10,846 nucleotides of DNA from Fimenecus sp045593645 (GCA_045593645.1 JAZNWZ010000114.1:1-10846), one strand, 5' to 3'. Positions 1-6,789 are shown, numbered from the stretch's first letter. The notes: generated by a model not told the origin, from the sequence alone. Made by a program: numbers and translations.

Positions 1-1
1 C

Positions 2-934
2 GAGGTTGGTCTTAACGCAAAATGGCTTCGTGCAGATATGACAACTGAAAAGACTCAAAAATTTGCAAAAGATGTTCTCAACCATATGAGAAACAGACTT
101 TCAGATTATCAAGTTCAATATGGCGACCTTTATAACCTTGAAGCAACTCCTGCTGAGTCAACTGCATTCCGTCTTGCAAAGCATGACCTTAAATATTACC
201 CAGACATTATCACAGCAGGCTGTGAAAAGAACCAAACACCTTATTATACAAATAGTTCACACCTTCCTGTTGGTTATACACAAGATATTTTTGAAGCACT
301 TGATATGCAAGATGAACTTCATACACTTTACACATCAGGTACTGTTTTCCATGCATTCCTTGGTGAAAAGCTTCCTGACTGGAAATCTTGTGCAGACCTT
401 GTAAGAAAGATTGCATCAAACTACAGACTTCCTTACTATTCAATTTCTCCAACATATTCAGTATGTAAAAACCACGGCTATATTGCAGGTGAATCATTCA
501 TTTGCCCAGAATGTGGTGAAGAGGCAGAGGTTTACTCAAGAATTACAGGTTACTATCGTCCTGTTAAGAACTGGAACGACGGTAAAGCTCAAGAATATAA
601 GGATAGAAAAGTTTACAATATTGACGAATCAACTGAGCCACATAAGGCGGTTGCTGAAAAGACTTGTGATTGCTGTGCAAACACAACAGTAGCAGACGAA
701 GATAAGATTATCCTTTTTGCTACAAGAACTTGCCCTAACTGTAAGATGGCAGTTCAATTCCTTAACAAAGCAGGAATTGCATTTGAAGAAATCTTCGCTG
801 ACGAAAATGCAGATATGGCTAACAAGTTTGAAATCCGTCAAGCTCCAACACTTGTTGTAATCAAGGGTGGCGTAGCAGAAAAAATTGTGAACCTTTCAAA
901 TATTAAAGGCTTCATTGAAAACTACAATAAATAA
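2..934 (+). CDS. nrdD: Anaerobic (class III) ribonucleoside-triphosphate reductase, C-terminal part, fused to a glutaredoxin/thioredoxin-like domain (5' end outside window)
   Basis: The reading frame is open from base 2, so the 5' end is missing and the ATG at 38 is internal. NrdD is a glycyl-radical enzyme that reduces ribonucleotides to deoxyribonucleotides without oxygen. Counting from Met38 as residue 1, I see the NrdD core motif YYTNSSHLPV (69-78), then GTVFHAFLGE (101-110), a zinc site of C143, H146, C156 and C159, and the glycyl-radical loop RITGYYRPV with the likely radical at G171 (bases 548-550). E. coli NrdD ends about 31 residues after its radical glycine, whereas this protein runs 127 further. 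The extra part has a Cys-rich linker (C210, C212, C213) and a redoxin fold from about 222, with active site TCPNC (C232, C235) and a cis-proline motif QAPT (P270). The domain is glutaredoxin/NrdH-sized. Its role as built-in reductant is inferred. No nrdG activase is visible. The stop overlaps the trxB ribosome binding site. Confidence 0.95.
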   Translation, partial: EVGLNAKWLRADMTTEKTQKFAKDVLNHMRNRLSDYQVQYGDLYNLEATPAESTAFRLAKHDLKYYPDIITAGCEKNQTPYYTNSSHLPVGYTQDIFEALDMQDELHTLYTSGTVFHAFLGEKLPDWKSCADLVRKIASNYRLPYYSISPTYSVCKNHGYIAGESFICPECGEEAEVYSRITGYYRPVKNWNDGKAQEYKDRKVYNIDESTEPHKAVAEKTCDCCANTTVADEDKIILFATRTCPNCKMAVQFLNKAGIAFEEIFADENADMANKFEIRQAPTLVVIKGGVAEKIVNLSNIKGFIENYNK

Positions 935-946
935 GGAGTTTTCAAA

Positions 947-1858
947 ATGTACGATATAATCGTTGTAGGTGCAGGCCCTGCAGGTCTTACAGCAGCACTT
1001 TATGCAAGACGTGCAGAAAAAACTGTGCTTGTAATTGAAAAATCAACCTTTGGTGGTCAGATAACACACTCGCCAAGAGTTGAAAATTACCCTGGCTTTG
1101 CAGTAATGAGTGGCGTTGAATTTGCCGATAAGCTCATTGAACAAGTGCTTGGTCAAGGTGCAGAAATTGAAATGGACTGTGTTACCGGTATTTTCGGTAG
1201 CACAGGTGATTTTACTGTAACAACTGAGGGTGGCGAGTTTAAGGGCAAAACAGTTATTATTGCTACTGGCTCACATCACAGACAGTTAGGTCTTCCTAAA
1301 GAAAATGATTTTACAGGTGAAGGCATTTCATATTGTGCAGTTTGCGATGGTGCATTTTATAGAAATCAAACAGTTGCTATTGTAGGTGGTGGTAACACTG
1401 CTTTACAAGAGGCAGTAATGCTTTCTGATATCTGTAAAAAGGTTTTTGTTGTTCAAAACCTTGATTTTCTCACAGGTGAGCAAAAGCTCCAAAACGCAGT
1501 AAATGAAAAAGAAAATATTGAGGTTGTACTCGGCACAACAGTTGCAGAAATTCTTGGTGATACAGAGTTTAAGGGCTTGTTGCTTGACACAAAGGGTAAA
1601 AAGTCAGAACTTTTAGTCGATGGTGTATTTGTTGCAATCGGTCAACAACCTGAAAATGAGCCATTTAAAAATGTTGTTAAGCTTAACGACTATGGCTATG
1701 TGATTTCAGGTGAGGATTGCTTGCCACAAACAACTGAGGCAGGAATTTTTGTTGCAGGGGACTGCAGAACAAAATCAATTCGTCAAGTTACAACAGCAAC
1801 AGCAGACGGTGCAGTTTCAGCACTTGCAGCTTGCAGAGTTGTAGACTCACTTAAATAA
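947..1858 (+). CDS. trxB: Thioredoxin reductase-like flavoprotein with atypical pyridine-nucleotide site
   Basis: This cytoplasmic low-molecular-weight thioredoxin reductase (303 residues, normal family length) should reduce a redoxin CxxC through FAD and its own CxxC. The FAD site GAGPAG is at 8-13, the redox pair is CAVC (C130, C133) followed by DGAFY, and the C-terminal FAD motif is AGDCR (270-274) with IRQV next to it. The second dinucleotide site begins GGGNTALQEA (147-156). In canonical NADPH enzymes an HRRxxxR motif follows the next strand and binds the 2'-phosphate, but here the same place reads VVQNLDFLTGE (168-178). NADH use, or a ferredoxin-type donor, is therefore possible. The start is ATG947 with AAGGAG at 933-938, which overlaps the nrdD stop, so the two are probably translationally coupled. 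The immediate neighbour suggests it reduces the redoxin domain of NrdD, in addition to or instead of free thioredoxin. Confidence 0.93.
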   Translation: MYDIIVVGAGPAGLTAALYARRAEKTVLVIEKSTFGGQITHSPRVENYPGFAVMSGVEFADKLIEQVLGQGAEIEMDCVTGIFGSTGDFTVTTEGGEFKGKTVIIATGSHHRQLGLPKENDFTGEGISYCAVCDGAFYRNQTVAIVGGGNTALQEAVMLSDICKKVFVVQNLDFLTGEQKLQNAVNEKENIEVVLGTTVAEILGDTEFKGLLLDTKGKKSELLVDGVFVAIGQQPENEPFKNVVKLNDYGYVISGEDCLPQTTEAGIFVAGDCRTKSIRQVTTATADGAVSALAACRVVDSLK

Positions 1859-1864
1859 AAAATA

Positions 1865-1895
1865 ACCACCTAACTTTTGATAGGTGGTATTTTTT
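1865..1895 (+). terminator. Rho-independent terminator of the nrdD-trxB unit
   Basis: An 8-bp perfect stem, ACCACCTA (1865-1872) with TAGGTGGT (1881-1888), has an 8-base loop and is followed by A and six T. It lies just past the trxB stop. Its position also argues against a transporter start at 1877, which would fall inside the loop. Confidence 0.88.
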
Positions 1896-1904
1896 ATGCT
1901 CAAA

Positions 1905-1933
1905 TTGACAAAGTGTCTATAAAATGGTATATT
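1905..1933 (+). promoter_or_regulatory. Sigma-A type promoter of the transporter operon
   Basis: A perfect -35 TTGACA (1905-1910) and a -10 TATATT (1928-1933) are separated by exactly 17 bases. Transcription would start near 1940, leaving a leader of roughly 27 bases before the TTG start at 1967. It directly follows the trxB terminator, so the transporter is a new transcription unit. Confidence 0.82.
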
Positions 1934-1966
1934 ATTTGCAGTATTTTTAAAAAGAGCGTGATTGTT

Positions 1967-3619
1967 TTGGGCGAAAGATTTAAAAAAGCAATAGGTGTTG
2001 AAGGTAGCTTTAAAGATACCGTTGTGCCAATGATAAATTATTGCTATACAAACATTTTTATTGGTGGTGCAGGCTACATAATCAGTATGTATTTCAGCAT
2101 ATTTCTTACAAAGGTTGTTGGACTTGATATTAGATTTGCAGGCTTCATCACTATGATAGCAGTTGTGTGGGATGGCATTAATGACCCGCTTATGGGCATT
2201 ATTACTGACCGTACTCGTTCAAAATACGGTAAACACAGAGCATATCTTAAATACGGTTTGCCATTTGTGTTTGTTTCTTATATTCTTTTATGGAATTCAT
2301 TTGGACTTGATGGCAGAAATCATCCATATTTAACAGTTGCTTATTATGTATTTGCATATGTACTTTATAAAACTGCATATACAATTATTGCAGTGCCACA
2401 TACTGCAATGCTTCCAGAATTAGCACCTGAATATAACAAGCGTACACAATACACATCAGTTAGCTATATTTTTAACTCTTGTGGAATGATTCCGTCTTAT
2501 ATCATTCTTCTTATAATGCTTTCTGCTTTTGATAGCTCTGATGAACTTACACAAAAGTCAAGAATGCCATTTTTGTTAACAGGTATTGTTCTTGCAATAG
2601 TTTATTGTATTGCAATTTATGGAACTTTTAAATTGTGTAAAGAGCCAAGCTCTCTTGATATGAAAAAAGAGCCACTTGACCTTAAAACTGCTTTTTATGA
2701 ATATGTACTTGTGTTTAAGAGCAGGGCTTTCCGTCAATATTTTGGCATAAGCTTCTTTTGGGAAACTGCAAGAAGCTTCTATTCAACAACATATATTTAT
2801 TACATAACCTTCCTTGCGAATATGTATAGATATTATCCACTTTTCAACACCTTTGCAGGTGTTTTTGAGTCTGCTGCATTCCCACTTAACTATGCACTTA
2901 CAATGAAATACGGCAAGAAAAAGTGTGGTACAATTGTAACTCCATTTATGGTTTTAGGTCTTGCAATAGCACTTATAGTTACTGCAAGTCAGCCAGGTAC
3001 TTCAAAATCAATATTTATGCTTGTACTTATGCTTGCAGGGGTTGTTTTCTATCCATTTGGTATGAGTGGTATCGGCTTTGTTTGCAACAATGTATTCCCT
3101 GACCTTACTGATGTTGATGAATTGATTACAGGTCGTCGTCGTGAAGGTGTTGTTTCAACCTGCAATACAATGGTTAAGCAAGTAACAGGTGGTATTAACA
3201 CATTTTTAGTTACTCTTATTTTAGGTGGCTTTGGACTTATAATTCCTGAAGAAGAGGGCGTGTTCGTTGAACAGTCTGAAGCAGCAATTTTCGGTATTCG
3301 TCTTTGTGTTGCAATAATTCCAATTGTATGTGCAACAATTTCTTATTTCTTACTTAAGAGATTTAAAATGACAAAAGACGACCACACAATGATTCGTGCT
3401 GCTATTGCTACAAAGCATAAATACGGTAGCGTTACACTTTCTGATTACGAAAAAGAGCGAATTTTACTTATTTCAGGTAAAAAACTTGAAGAAACTTGGC
3501 TTGGTGAGAATAACGACGAGTCACAAGGTCATACACTTGAAAAGAATGAAGATGGCAACTATTTAATTCTTATTGAATTAGATGCACTTAAAAAGCAACA
3601 GTTAACAGAGTCAAAATAA
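1967..3619 (+). CDS. GPH-family (glycoside-pentoside-hexuronide:cation) MFS sugar symporter
   Basis: This polytopic inner-membrane protein (550 residues with this start) belongs to the GPH branch of the major facilitator superfamily, which imports glycosides, pentosides or hexuronides with H+ or Na+. The family motif lies in the first cytoplasmic loop: DPLMG (73-77) followed by DRTRSKYGKHR (81-91). The second-half signature GRRREGVVS is at 379-387 region, before the later helices. About twelve hydrophobic segments end near residue 455, and a hydrophilic tail of about 95 residues follows, longer than usual for the family. The frame is open back to a TTG at 1877, but that start lies inside a terminator and upstream of the promoter, so it cannot be used. 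I prefer TTG1967, preceded by AAAGAG (1951-1956), which gives the plausible N-terminus MGERFKKAIG. GTG1958 is possible but is too close to that purine run. The substrate cannot be read from sequence. It is co-transcribed with the small HEXXH protein 11 bases downstream. Confidence 0.88.
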   Translation: MGERFKKAIGVEGSFKDTVVPMINYCYTNIFIGGAGYIISMYFSIFLTKVVGLDIRFAGFITMIAVVWDGINDPLMGIITDRTRSKYGKHRAYLKYGLPFVFVSYILLWNSFGLDGRNHPYLTVAYYVFAYVLYKTAYTIIAVPHTAMLPELAPEYNKRTQYTSVSYIFNSCGMIPSYIILLIMLSAFDSSDELTQKSRMPFLLTGIVLAIVYCIAIYGTFKLCKEPSSLDMKKEPLDLKTAFYEYVLVFKSRAFRQYFGISFFWETARSFYSTTYIYYITFLANMYRYYPLFNTFAGVFESAAFPLNYALTMKYGKKKCGTIVTPFMVLGLAIALIVTASQPGTSKSIFMLVLMLAGVVFYPFGMSGIGFVCNNVFPDLTDVDELITGRRREGVVSTCNTMVKQVTGGINTFLVTLILGGFGLIIPEEEGVFVEQSEAAIFGIRLCVAIIPIVCATISYFLLKRFKMTKDDHTMIRAAIATKHKYGSVTLSDYEKERILLISGKKLEETWLGENNDESQGHTLEKNEDGNYLILIELDALKKQQLTESK

Positions 3620-3623
3620 GGAG
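3619..3623 (+). promoter_or_regulatory. Ribosome binding site that selects the start at 3631
   Basis: AGGAG at 3619-3623 overlaps the last base of the transporter stop codon. It is only one base from the ATG at 3625 but seven from the ATG at 3631, so the second ATG is the likely start. The overlap with the stop suggests coupled translation of the pair. Confidence 0.75.
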
Positions 3624-3630
3624 AATGAAT

Positions 3631-4113
3631 ATGGATAAAATTAATATTAACCAAACAGAGCCAACAGTAAAAAGAAGTGCTCTTTTTGACATTCTTTTTT
3701 ACATTATACAATGGACTTGGGGTTTTTCAGTAAATATTGTAGGTGGAATTGCTTACCTTATTTGCACAAAGGCTTTGGGCTATAAGCATCAAAAATTCGG
3801 CTATGCAAACATTGTTTATGTGCCTTGGAATCAAGGTGGACTTTCAATGGGTACATTTATTTTTATGAGAGCCGACCATCCAAATAAAGAATGGACATAT
3901 AATACAAGAATTCACGAATATGGCCACACTTGGCAATGCTTGCTTTTAGGACCATTTTATTATATTGTAATTGCAATTCCATCAGTAATCTGGTGTAACT
4001 GCTTTAAAAATTATCGTGAAAAAAACAATGTTTCATATTATAAGCTTTATTGTGAATCTTGGGCAAATGTGTGGGGCGAAAAATTCTCACAAATGAAACG
4101 AATTGAAAAGTAA
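3631..4113 (+). CDS. Small membrane-associated protein with HEXXH putative metallopeptidase motif
   Basis: This is a 160-residue protein of unproven function. A hydrophobic stretch (about 19-46) is followed by a soluble-looking part (about 50-98), the motif IHEYGHTWQ with HEXXH at 95-99, a second hydrophobic stretch (about 103-124) and a basic tail containing YCESWAN. H95 and H99 could bind zinc with E96 as catalytic base, and E142 in ESWAN is placed like the third ligand of gluzincin-type enzymes. I recall similar HEYGHT proteins in Bacteroidetes and Clostridia annotated only as hypothetical or putative peptidases. No signal for a protease pro-region or inhibitor is seen. It follows the GPH transporter in the same transcription unit, so a link to that transporter or to its substrate is possible but inferred. 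Proteolytic activity is not shown by sequence alone. Confidence 0.8.
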   Translation: MDKININQTEPTVKRSALFDILFYIIQWTWGFSVNIVGGIAYLICTKALGYKHQKFGYANIVYVPWNQGGLSMGTFIFMRADHPNKEWTYNTRIHEYGHTWQCLLLGPFYYIVIAIPSVIWCNCFKNYREKNNVSYYKLYCESWANVWGEKFSQMKRIEK

Positions 4114-4117
4114 ATCA

Positions 4118-4149
4118 AAAAGGGGATTGAGAGACCTCAATCCCCTTTT
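4118..4149. terminator. Strong bidirectional terminator between convergent genes
   Basis: A 14-bp perfect stem has arms at 4118-4131 and 4136-4149 around a 4-base loop AGAC. T-rich sequence follows on the plus strand (TTTTGTTTT), and the flanking A-run gives TTTTT on the minus strand. It can therefore end both the transporter operon and the convergent phosphoribosyltransferase-like gene. Confidence 0.92.
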
Positions 4150-4161
4150 GTTTTACCTTTA

Positions 4162-4806
4162 TTAAAGCTTTGAACAACCGTGACAGTTAATAAGAGCATC
4201 TAACTTTTTGCCTTCTTTACAAAGAGGGCATTCGTGAGATGGTGTGCTGAAATAGTCAGGTAAATCGTTTGGATTAAATACAGAGTTAACCTCAAACCCA
4301 TCACAATTGTCAGTTGTAGCAAAAATTGAAGCAGTACCTACAATATCACCACCATAATATTTAATCGCTTCAATAGCAGATTTAACTGTATTGCCAGATG
4401 CAACAGAAACGGCTAAAATGAGCACGTGTTTACCCTTAATCATATTTACAACATTATCTCTAAAAATGATTTGTGAGCCATTTATAAATTCAGGTGTAAC
4501 AATATAAATTGTTTGGTGAGCATTAATATTGACGAAATCGTTTTTAGTAAGCTCATCTGCAATACAAGTACCTATAACCTCCATACCATCGAGGCAGAGC
4601 ACGGTGTCAATAAGACTATTGCTGTATTTATGATTTTTACAAAGTGCCTTTGCAACTGCTTTTGCTTCTGAAAGACGGGACTTTTGTGCAGCAACGTCAA
4701 TATAGTAGTTACTGTGTGAACTGCTTGTAGCAAAGTGCCCTTTAGCGACACGAAGATACAGGTTGTTTTGATTTGTTTTAATTTTTGTAATGCTTGTTGT
4801 TGGCAT
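4162..4806 (-). CDS. Orotate phosphoribosyltransferase-like protein with degenerate PRPP loop and C-terminal Cys pairs
   Basis: The 214-residue length and fold order match type I phosphoribosyltransferases of the orotate (PyrE) kind, which make OMP from orotate and PRPP in pyrimidine synthesis. The N-terminal part GHFATSSSHSNYYIDV (23-38) resembles the OPRT substrate region. The PRPP-binding segment VLILAVSVASGNTV (128-141) keeps the strand and the SGNT turn. The two acidic residues that normally hold the ribose of PRPP (DD or ED before TTGGS) are replaced by V133-S134. The tail carries CPLC (193-196) and CHGC (208-211), a possible zinc ribbon; CPLC followed by KxG is common at the end of long OPRTs. 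The start ATG4806 has AGGAGG (4814-4819) at 7 bases. It stands alone, divergent from the Na/Pi transporter. It could be a PRTase with altered chemistry, a salvage enzyme, or a ligand-binding regulator, so I do not assign pyrE. Confidence 0.78.
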   Translation of the reverse strand: MPTTSITKIKTNQNNLYLRVAKGHFATSSSHSNYYIDVAAQKSRLSEAKAVAKALCKNHKYSNSLIDTVLCLDGMEVIGTCIADELTKNDFVNINAHQTIYIVTPEFINGSQIIFRDNVVNMIKGKHVLILAVSVASGNTVKSAIEAIKYYGGDIVGTASIFATTDNCDGFEVNSVFNPNDLPDYFSTPSHECPLCKEGKKLDALINCHGCSKL

Positions 4807-4824
4807 AAAAGTACCTCCTGAATG

Positions 4825-4856
4825 TTATTTTATGTTATCATTTTATAACAAAATAA
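4825..4856. repeat. Imperfect inverted repeat over the minus-strand -10, possible operator
   Basis: TTATTTT(AT)GTTAT on the left pairs with ATAACAAAATAA on the right around CATTTT. The core TGTTAT/ATAACA (4833-4838, 4845-4850) is perfect, and the longer arms need one 2-base bulge. It covers the proposed -10 and start point of the phosphoribosyltransferase-like gene, where a repressor could sit. The region is very AT-rich, so chance is a real alternative. Confidence 0.35.
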
Positions 4857-4868
4857 TTACTATTACAA
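4840..4868 (-). promoter_or_regulatory. Promoter of the phosphoribosyltransferase-like gene
   Basis: Read on the minus strand, TTGTAA (4868-4863) and TAAAAT (4845-4840) are 17 bases apart. Transcription would begin near 4833, about 27 bases before the ATG. Both boxes are near consensus, but the AT-rich background lowers certainty. Confidence 0.55.
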
Positions 4869-4927
4869 GCAAAAATTTTCCCTTAAATTTTAGCTATTTT
4901 GTTACATAGAAAAATGTTGCATATTTG

Positions 4928-4956
4928 TAGACGAATTTTAAAAGATATGATAGAAT
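4928..4956 (+). promoter_or_regulatory. Promoter of the Na/Pi cotransporter gene
   Basis: TAGACG (4928-4933) and TAGAAT (4951-4956) are 17 bases apart. Transcription would begin near 4963, about 30 bases before ATG4993. No convincing Pho-box direct repeat was seen next to it. Confidence 0.55.
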
Positions 4957-4992
4957 AAATTTGTATGGTGTAAAGAAGATGGAGGAATCCAA

Positions 4993-6747
4993 ATGACGAT
5001 ATTTGACGTTTTAAATCTTATTGGTGGTCTATGCCTTTTCCTTTTCGGTATGAATGTAATGGGTGAAGGTCTTGAAAGAAGAGCAGGTAACAGTCTCAAA
5101 GCCTTGTTGGGAAAACTTACTGATAGTAAAATCAAAGGCTTTTTCACAGGTATGGGCGTAACTGCAGTTATTCAAAGTTCATCTGCAACAACAGTTATGG
5201 TTGTAGGTTTTGTTAACTCAAAAATTATGACACTTCATCAGTCAATTGGTGTTATTATGGGTGCAAACATCGGTACAACTATTACTGCTTGGATTTTGAG
5301 CTTGAGTGGCATATCAAGTGATAACCCTATTATTCAACTTTTAAAGCCAACTTCATTTACACCAATTTTAGCTCTTGTTGGTACTGCATTTACGATGATG
5401 TCAAAGTCAAGTAAGAAAAAAGACGTGGGCTCAATTCTTTTAGGCTTTGCAACACTTATGTTTGGTATGGATGCAATGTCAGGCGCAGTTGAGGGCCTTG
5501 CAGATATTCCTGCATTCCAACAACTTTTTATAATGTTTAAAAACCCAATTTTGGGTGTGCTTGTTGGTGCTGTGCTCACTGCTGTTATTCAGTCAAGCTC
5601 TGCTTCAGTTGGTATTTTGCAAGCACTTTCTGCAACAGGACAAGTTAGCTTTGGTGCAGCAATTCCAATTATTATGGGTCAAAACATTGGTACTTGTGTA
5701 ACTGCACTTTTATCTTCATTCGGTTCAAACAGAAATGGTAAAAGAACAGCTATTGTTCATTTGTCATTTAATGTTATTGGTACGGTTATTTGGTGCTCTG
5801 TGTTTAGCCTAGTTTCTGCAATATTTAAGCCTGCAATTCTTGACCAACCTGCAAACTATCTTTCAATTGCAGTTTGCCACTCTGTATTTAATGTGCTTTG
5901 CACAGCGATATTGTTGCCAGCATCCTCTCTTATTGAGAAACTTGCGTATAAGCTCGTTCCTATCACTGAAGAAGAGGCAGAAGAAGCAAAGGTTGCACTT
6001 GACGAAAGACTTCTTGCAACTCCTACAATCGCTCTTAGACAATGCTATGACCTTGTTTATAAAATGGCATCAAAAGCAGTTGAAGGCTTTATAATGAGTC
6101 TTGACTCAATAAATAATTATGACGAAACATCTGCAAAAAGAATTCGTAAGCTTGAAAAAGATACTGATAAGTATGAAGACGTTTTAGGCACGTTCTTGGC
6201 AAAGCTTTCTCGACACCAAATGGGTGATAAAGAAAGTAATGATGTTTCAAAGCTCTTGAAGGCTATTGGTGATTTTGAAAGAATTTCTGACCATAGTGTT
6301 AATATGCTTGAATCTGTTGAAGAGCTTAAAGAAAAGGGTATTGAACTTTCTGATTCTGCAAGAGCAGAACTTAATGTTTTGTGTAATGCAGTTAAAGAAA
6401 TTCTCACAATTTCAAAGGATGCATTCATCAATAACGACTATGAGCTTGCTCACAACGTTGAGCCACTTGAACAAGTTATTGACAAATTAAAGCTTGTGCT
6501 TCGTGATACTCATATCGTTCGTCTTAAGGGTGGAGAATGTACAGTTGAAGCCGGCTTTATTTGGTCTGATATGCTTACAAACCTTGAAAGAACATCTGAC
6601 CACTGTTCAAACGTTGCAGTTTGCATAATTGATGCTCACGACGACACAATGAATGTCCATGCATCTCTTAAGAGTCTTAAAAAGAATAATGCATTCTTTG
6701 ACGAAAAGTTTGCAGAGTACTCAGAAAAATATAAAATCGTTGAATAA
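4993..6747 (+). CDS. Na/Pi cotransporter family protein with C-terminal PhoU domain
   Basis: This 584-residue inner-membrane protein belongs to the NptA/YjbB group, sodium-coupled phosphate carriers related to animal SLC34. The hallmark inverted duplication is clear. QSSSATT (61-67) with GANIGTT (90-96) forms the first half, and QSSSAS (200-205) with GQNIGTC (229-235) forms the second. Hydrophobic helices end around residue 315. The rest is a helical PhoU-like domain with two metal-binding signatures, ERISDHSVN (429-437) and ERTSDHCSN (532-540). PhoU tails are thought to sense or regulate phosphate transport. In bacteria some members export rather than import phosphate, so direction is uncertain. 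The start ATG4993 has GGAGG (4981-4985) at 7 bases. It is monocistronic, with its own promoter and a strong terminator. Low homology-free evidence for substrate: phosphate is inferred from the family. Confidence 0.93.
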   Translation: MTIFDVLNLIGGLCLFLFGMNVMGEGLERRAGNSLKALLGKLTDSKIKGFFTGMGVTAVIQSSSATTVMVVGFVNSKIMTLHQSIGVIMGANIGTTITAWILSLSGISSDNPIIQLLKPTSFTPILALVGTAFTMMSKSSKKKDVGSILLGFATLMFGMDAMSGAVEGLADIPAFQQLFIMFKNPILGVLVGAVLTAVIQSSSASVGILQALSATGQVSFGAAIPIIMGQNIGTCVTALLSSFGSNRNGKRTAIVHLSFNVIGTVIWCSVFSLVSAIFKPAILDQPANYLSIAVCHSVFNVLCTAILLPASSLIEKLAYKLVPITEEEAEEAKVALDERLLATPTIALRQCYDLVYKMASKAVEGFIMSLDSINNYDETSAKRIRKLEKDTDKYEDVLGTFLAKLSRHQMGDKESNDVSKLLKAIGDFERISDHSVNMLESVEELKEKGIELSDSARAELNVLCNAVKEILTISKDAFINNDYELAHNVEPLEQVIDKLKLVLRDTHIVRLKGGECTVEAGFIWSDMLTNLERTSDHCSNVAVCIIDAHDDTMNVHASLKSLKKNNAFFDEKFAEYSEKYKIVE

Positions 6748-6751
6748 AAAT

Positions 6752-6789
6752 AAACAGGCAGTGCATTTTGTGCACTGCCTGTTTTTTTT
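6752..6789 (+). terminator. Rho-independent terminator after the Na/Pi cotransporter
   Basis: A 14-bp perfect stem, AAACAGGCAGTGCA (6752-6765) with its complement (6771-6784), has a 5-base loop TTTTG, and a run of eight T spans 6782-6789. On the other strand it is followed by TTTATTTTTATT, so it may also stop transcripts from the convergent glycosidase gene, for which no other terminator was found. Confidence 0.93.

Noticed and set aside
1877..1966. N-terminal 30-residue extension of the GPH transporter from TTG1877
   Set aside because: It begins inside the trxB terminator loop and contains the promoter for its own gene, so it cannot be translated from the expected transcript.
1896..1966. 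Riboswitch or leader RNA before the transporter
   Set aside because: The leader after the proposed start point is only about 27 bases, too short for a structured riboswitch.
3625..3630. ATG at 3625 as start of the HEXXH protein
   Set aside because: The AGGAG is only one base upstream of it; ATG3631 has normal spacing.
4807..4992. Pho box controlling the Na/Pi transporter
   Set aside because: I found no convincing pair of direct repeats of the TT(A/C)ACA type at the right spacing to the -10.
4938..5147. Minus-strand 69-residue frame over the Na/Pi transporter start
   Set aside because: It has no ribosome binding site or family features and lies opposite a clear conserved membrane-protein gene; it is a shadow frame, as are the other short overlapping frames in the window.
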